Below, piece by piece: positions 17,902 to 26,775 of a stretch of 47,478 nt of DNA. The stretch comes from Legionella moravica DSM 19234. Its GTDB lineage: Bacteria > Pseudomonadota > Gammaproteobacteria > Legionellales > Legionellaceae. The notes under the pieces were generated by a model. It saw only the letters and a list, made by a program, of their open reading frames with translations. It did no database searches and had not been told where the DNA came from. Position 1 is the first letter of the stretch. Each line of letters begins with the position of its first letter. The stretch covers positions 1 through 47,478 of the forward strand of contig NZ_AUHS01000029.1 in NCBI RefSeq assembly GCF_000423305.1. Direction: 5' to 3'. Both the position numbers and the translations under genes were made by a program.

Positions 17902-17958
17902 ATTTGAAATACTCACCGCATCTCAAACACGTGCTCACCCTCTGAGATGAATTCGTTA

Positions 17959-18318
17959 TTAATCCTTGCTTGCTGCACTTTCCATGTGAATTTTACGAAA
18001 AAACCGATGTATTACTGGAGACAACATAATCACAACAATTGCAATAAAAGCCAATCCACTAAATAACGCATAAACTCCAGCAAATAATTTACCTGATGAA
18101 GTAACTAAAGTAGCTGCGGGTCCCATTCCAGAAAGAATCATTGACGCATTTAAAAACGAATCGATCCATGACATTCCTTCAAAAACATGATAACCCAACA
18201 TACCCGTCCCTAAAGCGGCAACAATAAGGGACATCCCAATAAACCAATTACGAATTAAATGCAGATACATATTGGCTGGCGGAGCCAATCGTCCATTCCG
18301 AAATATCTTCATATCCAA
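17959..18318 (-). CDS. Small membrane protein with pore-loop-like region
   Basis: The protein has 119 residues with two or three membrane helices (about 25-45, 79-103) and a re-entrant-like segment between them (GMSWIDSFLNASMILSGMGP). The plan, helix then short amphipathic segment then helix, resembles a two-helix potassium-channel core, but the TxGYG selectivity filter is absent and replaced by SGMGP. It is therefore called only channel-like. The gene sits 42 bases downstream of the epimerase gene in the same direction and may be co-transcribed with it. Confidence 0.65.
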   Translation of the reverse strand: MDMKIFRNGRLAPPANMYLHLIRNWFIGMSLIVAALGTGMLGYHVFEGMSWIDSFLNASMILSGMGPAATLVTSSGKLFAGVYALFSGLAFIAIVVIMLSPVIHRFFRKIHMESAASKD

Positions 18319-18360
18319 TCCTGCAATGAATTAATTTACCTGAAGGTATCACCATTCAGT

Positions 18361-19293
18361 TCACGCCATATCCTTGGCAGTTGCTTCATACTCCAATGCC
18401 ATTTCTATTGTCGGGTATTGAAATGTAAATCCTTCATCCAGCAGTCTTTTAGGAATGACTTGTTGACCGTGATTGATTAAACAATCACCCATTTCACCAA
18501 ATAAGAAATGAATAACAAAAGCAGGGGTCATTAACAATAATGGGCGATGCAAGGATTTAGCATAAGCTTTGGCGAAATCCTTTTGCATGCATGGATTAGG
18601 AGAAGTAATATTCACTGCTCCTGTAATTTGAGGATGATTGAGCAAAAATCGATAAGCGTTGACGACATCCTTACTGCCTACCCAGGAAATAAATTGCTTT
18701 CCATTTCCTATAACACTTCCAAAACCACTAATAAAACTGGGATATAATTTTCCCAACATTCCTTGCCCTTTCTTTAACACCACGCCGAATCGAGTTGAAG
18801 TAACAGCCAGTCCTGCCGCTTCAGCCTCTTCCAAGGCCTGTTGCCAACGTATCCCTACTTCACTTAAAAAATCTTTAGGGTGGGAAAAATCAATAGATGT
18901 ATCCTCGCTTAATACCGTTTGTTCACCATTCTCCTGCATGCCATAGATTCCAACGGCATTCGCACAGTAAAAATGAGGATTAGCTTTTTGCTTTATAATC
19001 CAGCGCACTAAACGCTGTGTAGTTTCGACTCGTGAAGAGATGATTTCTTCTTTTATTTTGGGTGTCCAGCGTGATGCTGAAATATTTAGCCCACTCAAAT
19101 TCATGACCGCATCAAATTGACTGGCGTCTAATGTATCCAGTTCATCCCAGGAAACGGATACAAATTGCCCTGAAAATACCTGACGCAATAAATCCTTATG
19201 CCTGCCCAGAACAGTAAAATGGTGCTCCTGAGATAAACCATGAATCAGTTCCTGGCCAATTAATCCTGAAGCTCCAGCTATTAAAATATTCAC
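18361..19293 (-). CDS. TIGR01777 family NAD(P)-dependent epimerase (YfcH-like)
   Basis: This is a 310-residue extended short-chain dehydrogenase. It begins MNILIAGASGLIGQELI with the GxxGxxG nucleotide motif at residues 7-13, has LNISASRWTPKIKEEI after the NLSG strand, and carries a YCANAVGIYG segment with the catalytic region, as in YfcH/TIGR01777 proteins. The C-terminal domain (PKRLLDEGFTFQYPTIEMAL) is the usual DUF1731-type tail. It is probably a cytosolic nucleotide-sugar or lipid-linked epimerase, although the family substrate is not established. It lies upstream of the small membrane protein on the same strand. Confidence 0.9.
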   Translation of the reverse strand: MNILIAGASGLIGQELIHGLSQEHHFTVLGRHKDLLRQVFSGQFVSVSWDELDTLDASQFDAVMNLSGLNISASRWTPKIKEEIISSRVETTQRLVRWIIKQKANPHFYCANAVGIYGMQENGEQTVLSEDTSIDFSHPKDFLSEVGIRWQQALEEAEAAGLAVTSTRFGVVLKKGQGMLGKLYPSFISGFGSVIGNGKQFISWVGSKDVVNAYRFLLNHPQITGAVNITSPNPCMQKDFAKAYAKSLHRPLLLMTPAFVIHFLFGEMGDCLINHGQQVIPKRLLDEGFTFQYPTIEMALEYEATAKDMA

Positions 19294-19518
19294 GATGAAC
19301 TAAACTCCTTTAGTACAGTTCTAATTGACCAGGGTCTTTAAACAATTAAATTCATAATCCCTTGAGGCTATCCGCTACTATCCTTCAGGGCTGTAAGACT
19401 ACGCCAAAATTTTAATGTGACTGCTAATAAACCCTACTATATCTTCAGATAATTATCAAATATTCAGCTAAAGGGAAAACCTGACTCTATGAGAGCGAAT
19501 AAATACCTCTTTTCTTTA

Positions 19519-19799
19519 GGGCCTGTTGACAATTCACCCTGCCACCTACACGCCGCGGCCACATCATTACCCACAAGACTGACACCCCTTTCTCGGCAAG
19601 GAATGCCGGGTTTTAAAAAGTATTGAGTAGCCAGATAAAGTCATTCCCGCGAAAGTGAGAATCTATTCATAATCAGGCAAAGTGCTCAAGTAAAGGATGG
19701 ATTCCCGCTTTCGCGGGAACGACAAACAATATTTTAGATACTTCTGGGTAATGATATGGCCGCGGCGCGTAGGTGGCAGGGCGAATTGTCAACAATCCC
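19519..19799. mobile_element. MITE-like nested palindromic element (281 bp)
   Basis: Terminal inverted repeats of about 55 bases lie at 19519-19573 and 19745-19799, with only a few mismatches (shared core TGTTGACAATTC.CCCTGCCACCTAC). Inside is a second inverted pair, TTCCCGCGAAAGTGAGAATC-type near 19645 and GATTCCCGCTTTCGCGGGAA near 19700. It encodes no protein. I see no clear target duplication. The size and nested plan suggest a non-autonomous element moved by a transposase elsewhere, or a foldback repeat. The remaining bases 19294-19518 and 19800-19931 contain no supported gene. Confidence 0.72.
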
Positions 19800-19931
19800 A
19801 AGTACTTTTCAACTCCTTTCATAAAGAGTTACCCGAATTCACGGGCATGATAAAAAGGGCATTAAAACCGGGTAAGTATGAGGAAAGGGTAAACTCTTAA
19901 GGGCTGGGGTTATATTTGAATAACAGTAACC

Positions 19932-22103
19932 TTACATAATAGAGCAGGTATTTATTATTTCATCCTCTTCCGATGTCCCCTCTTCAATATGATTTTCCGG
20001 AGCAAAAGTGATCATTTTGCTTGTCAAAAGACTGGAAAGGGAATGAATGGACCTGTCCAGTGCTTTTGAACTTCCATAGTGATCGCGCTCTATTGACAAT
20101 CTGGATTCAAGTTTAGCCCCGGGATATGCAATTTGACTTATACTATAAAACTCAGGTAAAAATGTACTTTTAAACAGTAACTTGTGGTCATCCCAGACCT
20201 CAGCTTCCATTGAAAAAAAATGAGAGATGCCCTGAGAAAGATAATATTCTGCAGTCTCCAGATCATGAAGTACAAAACTGAAGCAACTCCGACCATCCTT
20301 TTGTCTGACTTGCGGACAGGTAACAACATTAAAGGAATCAAGGTTTATATTGTGTTTCAGAGTATTAATAAGTTTAACCAATACTCTCGAATAATATAAA
20401 TCTTCACCTGAGGCTGGAACGGCACCCAAAGAATCAAGCACCTGAATTTCCAACTCATTTTTGTTTAATTGAAGTCTTAACAGCGATAAATGGTAACGAT
20501 TACTGTATCCAACCACAGCCCAAATAGCGCCTGACTCTTTTAATGTCTGAGAAATATACTCGATTTCTTGCAGCAGGTCGTTCTGATCGGCTAGCAGAAA
20601 TACGATTGTTAAAGACGGGTATAGCTGGGAAAGAAGGAGTCTGACTCCGTTCATAAGCCAAATATGATTGGTATTCGCTGATAACTTACGGCTGAAAATA
20701 TTCAGTTTTCCCAGATTAGAAACCCTTCTGGACAACATGATCACTTCAATTGCTTGCAGCAGGAGCGTTTTTGTCTTGATGGTCATGTCTTTTAGCTGAC
20801 AGAGTTCCATTAAGGAGGAATGCAACCAGTATTCTTTCTCATCAACAGATTTAACCAGCCCCTCTCCAATAGCCTGTTCTGCAATTTGTCTAACCGTCTT
20901 AAAATCAGATTGTTCATTAAGATGGGTCATTAAAAATTGCAATAAGCGGGAGGTTATCCGATGAATACCTGATTTAGAAAGTACATCGTTATAATGTTCT
21001 TTTAAAAATTCGGCCTTTCTGATTTCCTTGTGGAATTTCAAAGTCTGATACAACACACTCATCCCATCAGGGAATAGCGCTTTAATCTCAGGTTGATAAT
21101 AAAAGGTAAGCCATACCCATACTTCAATTTTTGTCGAGTCAAGAGCACAGCTGAGTTCTTTTGAGTTCATTGCCACACGTACCGCTTCGGAATAATGTTC
21201 CTTAACAATCTTAAGTTTATCCAATTCAGAACAGCGAACAGCTTCTATAACCACAGTGGTCACAGACTGTTGCAACGCTTCAGGATTGCTTTCCAAAATA
21301 CCACACATAATCAGCAGTAGTTCCTCTGAGCATATCTGAAAAGCTTTAAAATTTTGGCTGCAAACCATGGCCTGTACCTGATCTGCTGCAAAATCCAACA
21401 GAAAGCGGCAGATTGCTGGGTGTTCACAAACAACGCAAAAAAACAAATCATAATCTTTGGCAGCCACAGCCTGTTTGGCATCCACGAAAGAAAGCATGTA
21501 CTGCAATAATTCCAGATGACCGTTAGCGGCTGTTCTTCGTACTATATAAAAATTATCGTGGGCCAGCACCATGGGAGCAATTTCCGGATAGGCCCTCAAC
21601 CATTGTTCAATAAGATGAAACTGATCAGAATATGCTATTCTCTGAAAAATTTTTTGATTTTGGCTGGTTAGTATTTCTGCCGCATAGGAAGGCAGCATTT
21701 GTAAATATTCGTCGACCAGTTGAAATTTGCCATATCTCGCGGCCTTGAAAATAATGGCATACTGTTCCATACGTAATAAATCAACGATGCTCTCGGGATT
21801 TTGCTGCAGCCAAAAATGGAGAACCTCACTGGGTAAATACCAGCGTTCATCAAAATATTCATTAGAGATAAATTGGGGCAGGTGAGCAGAAATTTCCCGA
21901 CATTGAGCTGGAAATTCTTTGAAGCACCACCGTGTCATCGCCAGAGAAATCCTCAGCATGATGGTTTGGATCGATTCAGAAAATACAGCAGCAAATTCTT
22001 CTGGATGGGCGTTTTTTAATTCTTCAGCAGCTTGTATGTTTTCATTGCGTAACAAGACATTAAATAAACTCTCTTTTATGTTTTTTGAGTTAATAGTAAA
22101 CAT
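19932..22103 (-). CDS. legA2: Ankyrin-repeat protein with YopJ/CE-clan-like C-terminus
   Basis: This 723-residue protein is a likely Dot/Icm effector. Residues about 115-275 hold four or five ankyrin-like units of 33-35 residues (FKAARYGKFQLVDEYLQ, QRIAYSDQFHLIEQWLR, RRTAANGHLELLQYML, FCVVCEHPAICRFLLD). Residues about 480-625 resemble the YopJ acetyltransferase/CE-clan protease fold: NRYHLSLLRL (His538), IQVLDSLG (Asp557) and KDGRSCFSFVLHDL (Cys607). The His-to-acid spacing of 19 equals that of YopJ, and FSF follows the Cys as in that family. The acid is Asp rather than Glu. The symbol legA2 is proposed from the ankyrins and the position between lphD1 and lpnE; it is not proven. It would act in the host cell. 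No operon partner. Confidence 0.72.
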   Translation of the reverse strand: MFTINSKNIKESLFNVLLRNENIQAAEELKNAHPEEFAAVFSESIQTIMLRISLAMTRWCFKEFPAQCREISAHLPQFISNEYFDERWYLPSEVLHFWLQQNPESIVDLLRMEQYAIIFKAARYGKFQLVDEYLQMLPSYAAEILTSQNQKIFQRIAYSDQFHLIEQWLRAYPEIAPMVLAHDNFYIVRRTAANGHLELLQYMLSFVDAKQAVAAKDYDLFFCVVCEHPAICRFLLDFAADQVQAMVCSQNFKAFQICSEELLLIMCGILESNPEALQQSVTTVVIEAVRCSELDKLKIVKEHYSEAVRVAMNSKELSCALDSTKIEVWVWLTFYYQPEIKALFPDGMSVLYQTLKFHKEIRKAEFLKEHYNDVLSKSGIHRITSRLLQFLMTHLNEQSDFKTVRQIAEQAIGEGLVKSVDEKEYWLHSSLMELCQLKDMTIKTKTLLLQAIEVIMLSRRVSNLGKLNIFSRKLSANTNHIWLMNGVRLLLSQLYPSLTIVFLLADQNDLLQEIEYISQTLKESGAIWAVVGYSNRYHLSLLRLQLNKNELEIQVLDSLGAVPASGEDLYYSRVLVKLINTLKHNINLDSFNVVTCPQVRQKDGRSCFSFVLHDLETAEYYLSQGISHFFSMEAEVWDDHKLLFKSTFLPEFYSISQIAYPGAKLESRLSIERDHYGSSKALDRSIHSLSSLLTSKMITFAPENHIEEGTSEEDEIINTCSIM

Positions 22104-22124
22104 ACGGCATCCAAAAAGACACCA

Positions 22125-22152
22125 ATTGTATATTTTATTACCAAAATGTCAA
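22125..22152 (-). promoter_or_regulatory. Sigma-70 promoter for the ankyrin/YopJ-like gene
   Basis: On the reverse strand, TTGACA (22147-22152) and TACAAT (22125-22130) are separated by 16 bases. Transcription would begin near 22118, giving a leader of about 15 bases before the ATG at 22103. Confidence 0.6.
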
Positions 22153-22229
22153 TATTTATTTAATTAGCTAATGCATCACTATGCTGATTCAATCATTATC
22201 CGAATCAATGGTTTCAGTGAGAAAGCTAA

Positions 22230-22260
22230 TGAGGTCAATGTAAGATTTACTTTGACCTCA
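22230..22260 (-). terminator. Hairpin terminator after the SPOR/beta-barrel gene
   Basis: TGAGGTCAA and TTGACCTCA form a perfect nine-pair stem with a 13-base loop, about 75 bases past the stop at 22336. The sequence after it on the reverse strand is only moderately T-rich. Confidence 0.5.
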
Positions 22261-22335
22261 TTGACTCCATTAAACGGAGCTGCCCCAAAATAAAAAAATT
22301 TGTCGATGCATCAAAACCCTGACGCTTTTATGACT

Positions 22336-23346
22336 TTAGCCTAACCGGAAGTTGACATTAACACCGGCTAGCATTGCCTTGGCATGGTTATCACCTACGC
22401 CACGCTTGTTTTCAAGAGAATGCTGTTCTACTACAACTCCGCCTAAAGCGACGTAGCGCGCGAATAACCCAATACTGGTCTTCTCATACACGTTCATACT
22501 CACGCCAGCCTCCACGTTATATGCAAAAGCGTTTTCAGTGTATGCGAAATATTCAGCATTGTTGCCAAATGCCGGAGAATTGTTAATGGTAGTAAGAGAG
22601 CTATTGGTGCTTAAACCAATTCCACCGCCAGCGTAAATGCTAAAATCGGGTGTCATATTTAATAAATAGTACAAATCCACCATATATTGCCGGGAGTTAA
22701 TATCAATATTTGCATTAACGTAACCTTTAGGCTCTGACGCATTAAAAAGATAGTTGTTGACGAACTGGTTGGAACCAAGAATATCAGTGAATTTAAAATC
22801 AATCCGAAAAGGGATGCTCTCAAAATCATGAATTAAAGACAGGCCCCAAAAAGCACTGGTGTGTTCGTAGGTTTTATCGCGTACGAGTAATGGGTTTGTG
22901 GGAGGCACTAAATAGCCGAGAGCAACTTGTTGTTGTGCATACCCCCCATTTACACCAATAAAGTTACCTCCCTTTCGAGCCTGATACAACGCTGGGACCT
23001 GTTTGCCTGATTTATCCAGATTTATTGCGGGCAAGGAATCGGGCTGCTTACTAACAGCGCTTTTTTGTTTGAATACAAAATACGGTTGGTTGTTTTTCTT
23101 CAGAGAGGTTACATAGCCATGTACTTTGGTTTGATTATCAAAAGGGCCTGCAATAACCGTGTAATAGCGTTTGTTAGTGACCGTTTTTTCTGAAATAGTA
23201 GGTCCAGAAATACCTTTCTTTTCAAGCTGACGGATTAATTGCTCGGCTGGATATTTTTTATCATAAGCTCCAAGCTGAACAAAATAGGTGCTTGAAAAAG
23301 CGCTTGAGGTTAGCGAAAAAAGTAATACTGCTGATAGGATACGCAT
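22336..23346 (-). CDS. SPOR domain plus outer-membrane beta-barrel protein
   Basis: This is a predicted exported protein of 336 residues. A signal peptide covers residues 1-18 (LSAVLLFSLTSSAFS). Residues about 20-90 form a SPOR-like unit (YFVQLGAYDKKYPAEQLIRQ and YYTVIAGPFDNQTKV), which binds denuded peptidoglycan. From about 130 to the end, alternating hydrophobic strands (GGNFIGVNGGYAQQQVALGY, FSIYAGGGIGLSTNSS, NVEAGVSMNVYEKTSIGLF) and a final MLAGVNVNFRLG fit an eight-stranded opacity/OmpA-like barrel. The C-terminus ends in Gly rather than Phe, although the preceding strand is typical. The fusion would tie the outer membrane to the cell wall. Monocistronic. Confidence 0.8.
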   Translation of the reverse strand: MRILSAVLLFSLTSSAFSSTYFVQLGAYDKKYPAEQLIRQLEKKGISGPTISEKTVTNKRYYTVIAGPFDNQTKVHGYVTSLKKNNQPYFVFKQKSAVSKQPDSLPAINLDKSGKQVPALYQARKGGNFIGVNGGYAQQQVALGYLVPPTNPLLVRDKTYEHTSAFWGLSLIHDFESIPFRIDFKFTDILGSNQFVNNYLFNASEPKGYVNANIDINSRQYMVDLYYLLNMTPDFSIYAGGGIGLSTNSSLTTINNSPAFGNNAEYFAYTENAFAYNVEAGVSMNVYEKTSIGLFARYVALGGVVVEQHSLENKRGVGDNHAKAMLAGVNVNFRLG

Positions 23347-23537
23347 ATAAATCCCTTTTTATGTAAAATTTATTTTAAAAACACCTGTTTGGTGACAAAG
23401 CTGCATTACAAAAAAGCAGAGCAAGCCATGATATTCATTTATTTTAGAGCTGACAATATCTAAAAATTCCTTTGATTTCAAATAGCTTAATTTTCATAAA
23501 TAGTTAATGTTGCCATGTTTGAATAAATATGATTCAA

Positions 23538-23616
23538 GCTCCCACGACGATAATCGCGGGAGCCATAATGGTAGCATTGAAGTATTAGATCCCGCGGTCA
23601 TTGCCTCGGGAATTCG
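23538..23616. repeat. Palindromic repeat with CGGGAATTCG module
   Basis: GCTCCC ... GGGAGC forms a hairpin at 23538-23563, followed 26 bases later by a CCCGCGGTCATTGCCTCGGG hairpin ending in AATTCG (23590-23616). The second module matches those at 11811-11837 and 47350-47375. The 463-base gap between 23347 and 23809 holds this repeat and the promoter region of the next gene. Confidence 0.55.
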
Positions 23617-23809
23617 GGTGCGATGGAAACTAATGCCGTGTAGGCCTGGCTTCAAAGGAATACATCTTAAATGGATATTGGGTTCTTACCCCTAAAACAA
23701 AGGTATTTAAGTTCATATCGATATTAGTCAATAAAAAAACACAACAAAGTGATCATTTTTTATCAATTTGTGTTACTATTTAGCCCCCAATACAATTTAG
23801 GAGCATATT

Positions 23810-24235
23810 ATGGTAGATCGTAGAAATGTAAGTGAAAAATTAATTGGAGCAACTCTATTCCCTACTTTAAAAAGCTATCGCAGACCCGCTTTTTTTTCTA
23901 GTTATAACTCTGTCAGTGATTTCGGTTTTCGAGTTGCATCTGTAGCTACCGCACCTGTCTTTTTGTCTTTAGCTAGCATTTCTCTTCTCTTGGAAGCAGC
24001 CAGCAAGCTATTAAAAGTTTTTTCAAACATTTTGATGTTTGAATTTGCCAAAGCTGCAGATAAATTAGTAGATTGTGCTACGTTATCAGTAATGTCTCCC
24101 ATATTTGTCCTTGCTGCTATTTCAAGCCCATTAGTTAATTTAATTGACTTGATTGGTGGTGCAGTGAACTCTTTGTTTCACTCTTCAAAAGCAGATAATT
24201 CTGAACTCCAATATGATGTTCAACCTCGATATTAA
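23810..24235 (+). CDS. Hypothetical membrane-associated protein
   Basis: I do not recognise this 141-residue protein. It has two hydrophobic stretches, about 40-65 (VASVATAPVFLSLASISLLL) and 95-120 (LSVMSPIFVLAAISSPLVNL), joined by an amphipathic helix, and polar ends. AGGAG lies eight bases before the ATG and a good terminator follows, so it is a real single-gene unit. It has no signal peptidase site, so it is probably membrane-embedded or a small translocated protein that inserts into membranes; both are guesses. It is convergent with the 610-residue protein downstream. Confidence 0.7.
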   Translation: MVDRRNVSEKLIGATLFPTLKSYRRPAFFSSYNSVSDFGFRVASVATAPVFLSLASISLLLEAASKLLKVFSNILMFEFAKAADKLVDCATLSVMSPIFVLAAISSPLVNLIDLIGGAVNSLFHSSKADNSELQYDVQPRY

Positions 24236-24274
24236 AAACATTTTTAATTATTGACCACCCCGAACAGTACTTTT

Positions 24275-24318
24275 TTGAGTCTGATAATGCACAACAATCA
24301 GACTCAATGATGTTTTTA
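24275..24318 (+). terminator. Intrinsic terminator
   Basis: TTGAGTCTGAT (24275-24285) pairs perfectly with ATCAGACTCAA (24297-24307) around an 11-base loop. It is followed by TGATGTTTTTA. It lies 39 bases after the stop of the small membrane protein. Confidence 0.75.
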
Positions 24319-24357
24319 TTTAACAGCAATTCGAGTTATTTCAGATAACTTATTAAA

Positions 24358-26190
24358 TCAAAAAGATAATACAGCCCCAGTAACCGTAATAGATTCAACA
24401 CGTACTCGCTTATCCAGAGCACCTTGTTTTCTACCCGAATTAAAAAATAATGTGGTATTATCAATAAGATGATCGAGATCTTCTTTACTGATCGCAGGAC
24501 GGATCACTCGGAACGACTCCAGGGATTTAACTGTACCAAACTCATTAATAAACTTATCTTTGACGGTTTTAGTTAAGTGAGGATTATTTTGAATTGCAAT
24601 CACACCATTGTGAACCTCTTTCCTATATTCCGTTTCAAAATTCACTAATTTTTGCTTTAACGCACGAGCACGATCGATCACCACGGCTGTTTCTGATTTA
24701 AAAATTGTCAAAAACTGCGCCAGGAAATTGGATAATTTAACCATCCATCCGTCATGCTGCTGAATAAAATCACATAACAGGTTATGGGTTTCTTTAAGTG
24801 AAGTCAGAAAACAATGTTTTTGTGTTAATGAAAATGAAATTCGCCTGTATTCGCCAAAAGCTTCAGCTACAGTATGATTTGCAGTCAGAACCTGAGTCAG
24901 CGTTTCATTTGAAGCATGGGCTATTAATTTTTTTAAATTGGCATCTCCCCTGGATAAGTGCTCTTCATGAACCATAATGTGATTTTGGACCTCAATGGAT
25001 TGTCGCTTCAAATCAGCTAAATATTCCGTAGCCAGCAATTTCAGTTCCGATTTACACTGAGCATCAAGGGTTGATGGAATTTTTTTGGCTATAAAGTCCT
25101 GAAATGAATTAGAGGTAACCAATCGATAGCCAACTGCAAGAAAGCTGGTTACCCAACTCACTCCATACAAGAGTTTTGATGATATATTTTGCAAGATTCC
25201 GGGATCGTTTAATTGATTAACTTTTTCAACTAACTGTTTTTTTTTAATCCCGTTGGTGTGTTTCATCAATACCGTAAATGCATCCATTGAGTGATTCATA
25301 AGCTCTAAAAAATACTGTCTGCCAGTGACCCTCTGCTCATTCTTCAACAAAGCATTTAATAAGGATTGGATCTTGGTTATGTTCTCAGAAATTTCTTGCC
25401 GGACATCGCGTGCCGCAATTAAAGAATTAATCCTGTCACTCAATTCATCCAGACAACGGTGCAAATTCAAAAATTTTTTAACTTCTCGTTCATCTGCCAT
25501 AAAAAGGGCTGCGAATCGCTCATTAAAATAATCCTGCAGCGATTTTTTTCCAGCACGTGTTTTGGCTTCTTCAATGTCTAATTGTTCCAAAGTCCGTTCA
25601 ATTTGCCTGATTTTTTCTTCAGCCAATTCAGTAAGACCCTTAACATCCAGAATAATTTTGTCCAGATCGATAAAAGCGTTAATTGCAATTTTTTTCCAGT
25701 CGCTTAAATTATCAATTCCAGTCTTAAGAAGTTTAAGGGTATAAAAAAAACAAACAAAAAGTGATCTGAATTGTTTTAATTGAGTCATATCCTCCGTCTT
25801 TATTGCTAATAACTTTTGGATGTGTCCTATTAAAATATTCGCGTTATTCACTACATTCTTTCGAGGGTTATCATATAGTTCACCCAGGATAGTTCTTAAT
25901 TCTTTTAACAGATGTATTTCGTCTGATGCTGTATCAGGCAATAGTTCAATTGATTCTTCTATTACAAATCGGCAAAAAGCCACTGCACCAAATGAACGTC
26001 CACCGTAAACGTTCAATTTCAAAAAATGATCCGTCTTATGATCGGCAAGATCTCTTTTTATCGAAGAGAGACTATCTATAGAAGTGAAATAATCTTCTAT
26101 TATGGCGACAGTATCGATAATTCCTTGTTCGTTACGTGCTTCAGTCCCTCGCCATTGTTCAAAACGTTCCCTTTTAGTCAACATCATCAT
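24358..26190 (-). CDS. Large helical/coiled-coil protein, possible effector
   Basis: I do not recognise a domain in this 610-residue protein. It is almost entirely helical and charged, with coiled-coil-like stretches (for example residues about 185-215 and 240-290), and one hydrophobic segment near 340-360 (KLLYGVSWVTSFLAVGYRLV) that could insert in a membrane. No signal peptide is seen. Three ATG codons lie in a row at the start; the third (26184) is best placed for AGGA. Size, composition and the neighbourhood of effector-like genes suggest a Dot/Icm substrate. By position it could be lem20, but I cannot confirm that. Monocistronic. Confidence 0.65.
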   Translation of the reverse strand: MMMLTKRERFEQWRGTEARNEQGIIDTVAIIEDYFTSIDSLSSIKRDLADHKTDHFLKLNVYGGRSFGAVAFCRFVIEESIELLPDTASDEIHLLKELRTILGELYDNPRKNVVNNANILIGHIQKLLAIKTEDMTQLKQFRSLFVCFFYTLKLLKTGIDNLSDWKKIAINAFIDLDKIILDVKGLTELAEEKIRQIERTLEQLDIEEAKTRAGKKSLQDYFNERFAALFMADEREVKKFLNLHRCLDELSDRINSLIAARDVRQEISENITKIQSLLNALLKNEQRVTGRQYFLELMNHSMDAFTVLMKHTNGIKKKQLVEKVNQLNDPGILQNISSKLLYGVSWVTSFLAVGYRLVTSNSFQDFIAKKIPSTLDAQCKSELKLLATEYLADLKRQSIEVQNHIMVHEEHLSRGDANLKKLIAHASNETLTQVLTANHTVAEAFGEYRRISFSLTQKHCFLTSLKETHNLLCDFIQQHDGWMVKLSNFLAQFLTIFKSETAVVIDRARALKQKLVNFETEYRKEVHNGVIAIQNNPHLTKTVKDKFINEFGTVKSLESFRVIRPAISKEDLDHLIDNTTLFFNSGRKQGALDKRVRVESITVTGAVLSF

Positions 26191-26250
26191 CCTAAATCCG
26201 TTAATTGGTCGTCAATAAATCCTGCTATTAATCAGTCTGATAATTAAGTC

Positions 26251-26303
26251 ATCCTGAACGCAGCACAGGAATTCCAAATCAAGCATCGTGCCTGTTTCAG
26301 GAT
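26251..26303. repeat. Intergenic palindrome (ATCCTGAA type)
   Basis: ATCCTGAA at 26251-26258 faces TTCAGGAT at 26296-26303, with inner GCAC/GTGC pairs. CACTTCATTTCGATGAG-like sequence follows to about 26335. It resembles dispersed repeats common in bacterial intergenic DNA. It lies upstream of the 610-residue protein gene. Confidence 0.35.
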
Positions 26304-26382
26304 ATCACTCACTTCATTTCGATGAGCGTTTCCCGAATGTTTAAGCAGATACCGGTCCAATCCTGCCGAGCCTCAATCGATA

Positions 26383-26592
26383 TTAATTGATTATTTCAAG
26401 AATATTAAGTGTATTTTTAAGATTATTAATTATCAAAAGATTCTCAGTGTGAAGAAATAACTGATTAACATCGGTCATGGATTTAACTTCAATACTGCTC
26501 AATATTGCAGGAACTGGAGAAGCCATAAAGGCAACGGCATTACCCGACATCATTAACCCATTGATGAACGATATAATTCTGGAGTAGCGCAT
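26383..26592 (-). CDS. Small hypothetical protein with one hydrophobic segment
   Basis: The 69-residue frame has AAGGA seven bases before its ATG. It contains a moderately hydrophobic stretch (INGLMMSGNAVAFMASPVP, residues 9-27) followed by an asparagine/leucine-rich amphipathic helix. It has no recognised relative and is short, so coding is probable rather than certain. It may be a remnant of a longer membrane protein. Confidence 0.42.
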   Translation of the reverse strand: MRYSRIISFINGLMMSGNAVAFMASPVPAILSSIEVKSMTDVNQLFLHTENLLIINNLKNTLNILEIIN

Positions 26593-26775
26593 CAGATGAT
26601 CCTTAATTTTAAATATCTGGGCAATTTTACACCAGCAGGTAAATTAATCAACCATTTTGCCGATTTATTATCAAACCACTCCACTCTGTAGCATTAAATT
26701 ATTGACAGTATGCTGTATAGTACACTAGCTTCTTCACACTTAATTATGGATTGGTTTAGTACAAAGGATGTCTCT

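Noticed and set aside
17959..18318. True potassium channel
   Set aside because: The selectivity filter TxGYG is absent, so only a channel-like topology can be stated.
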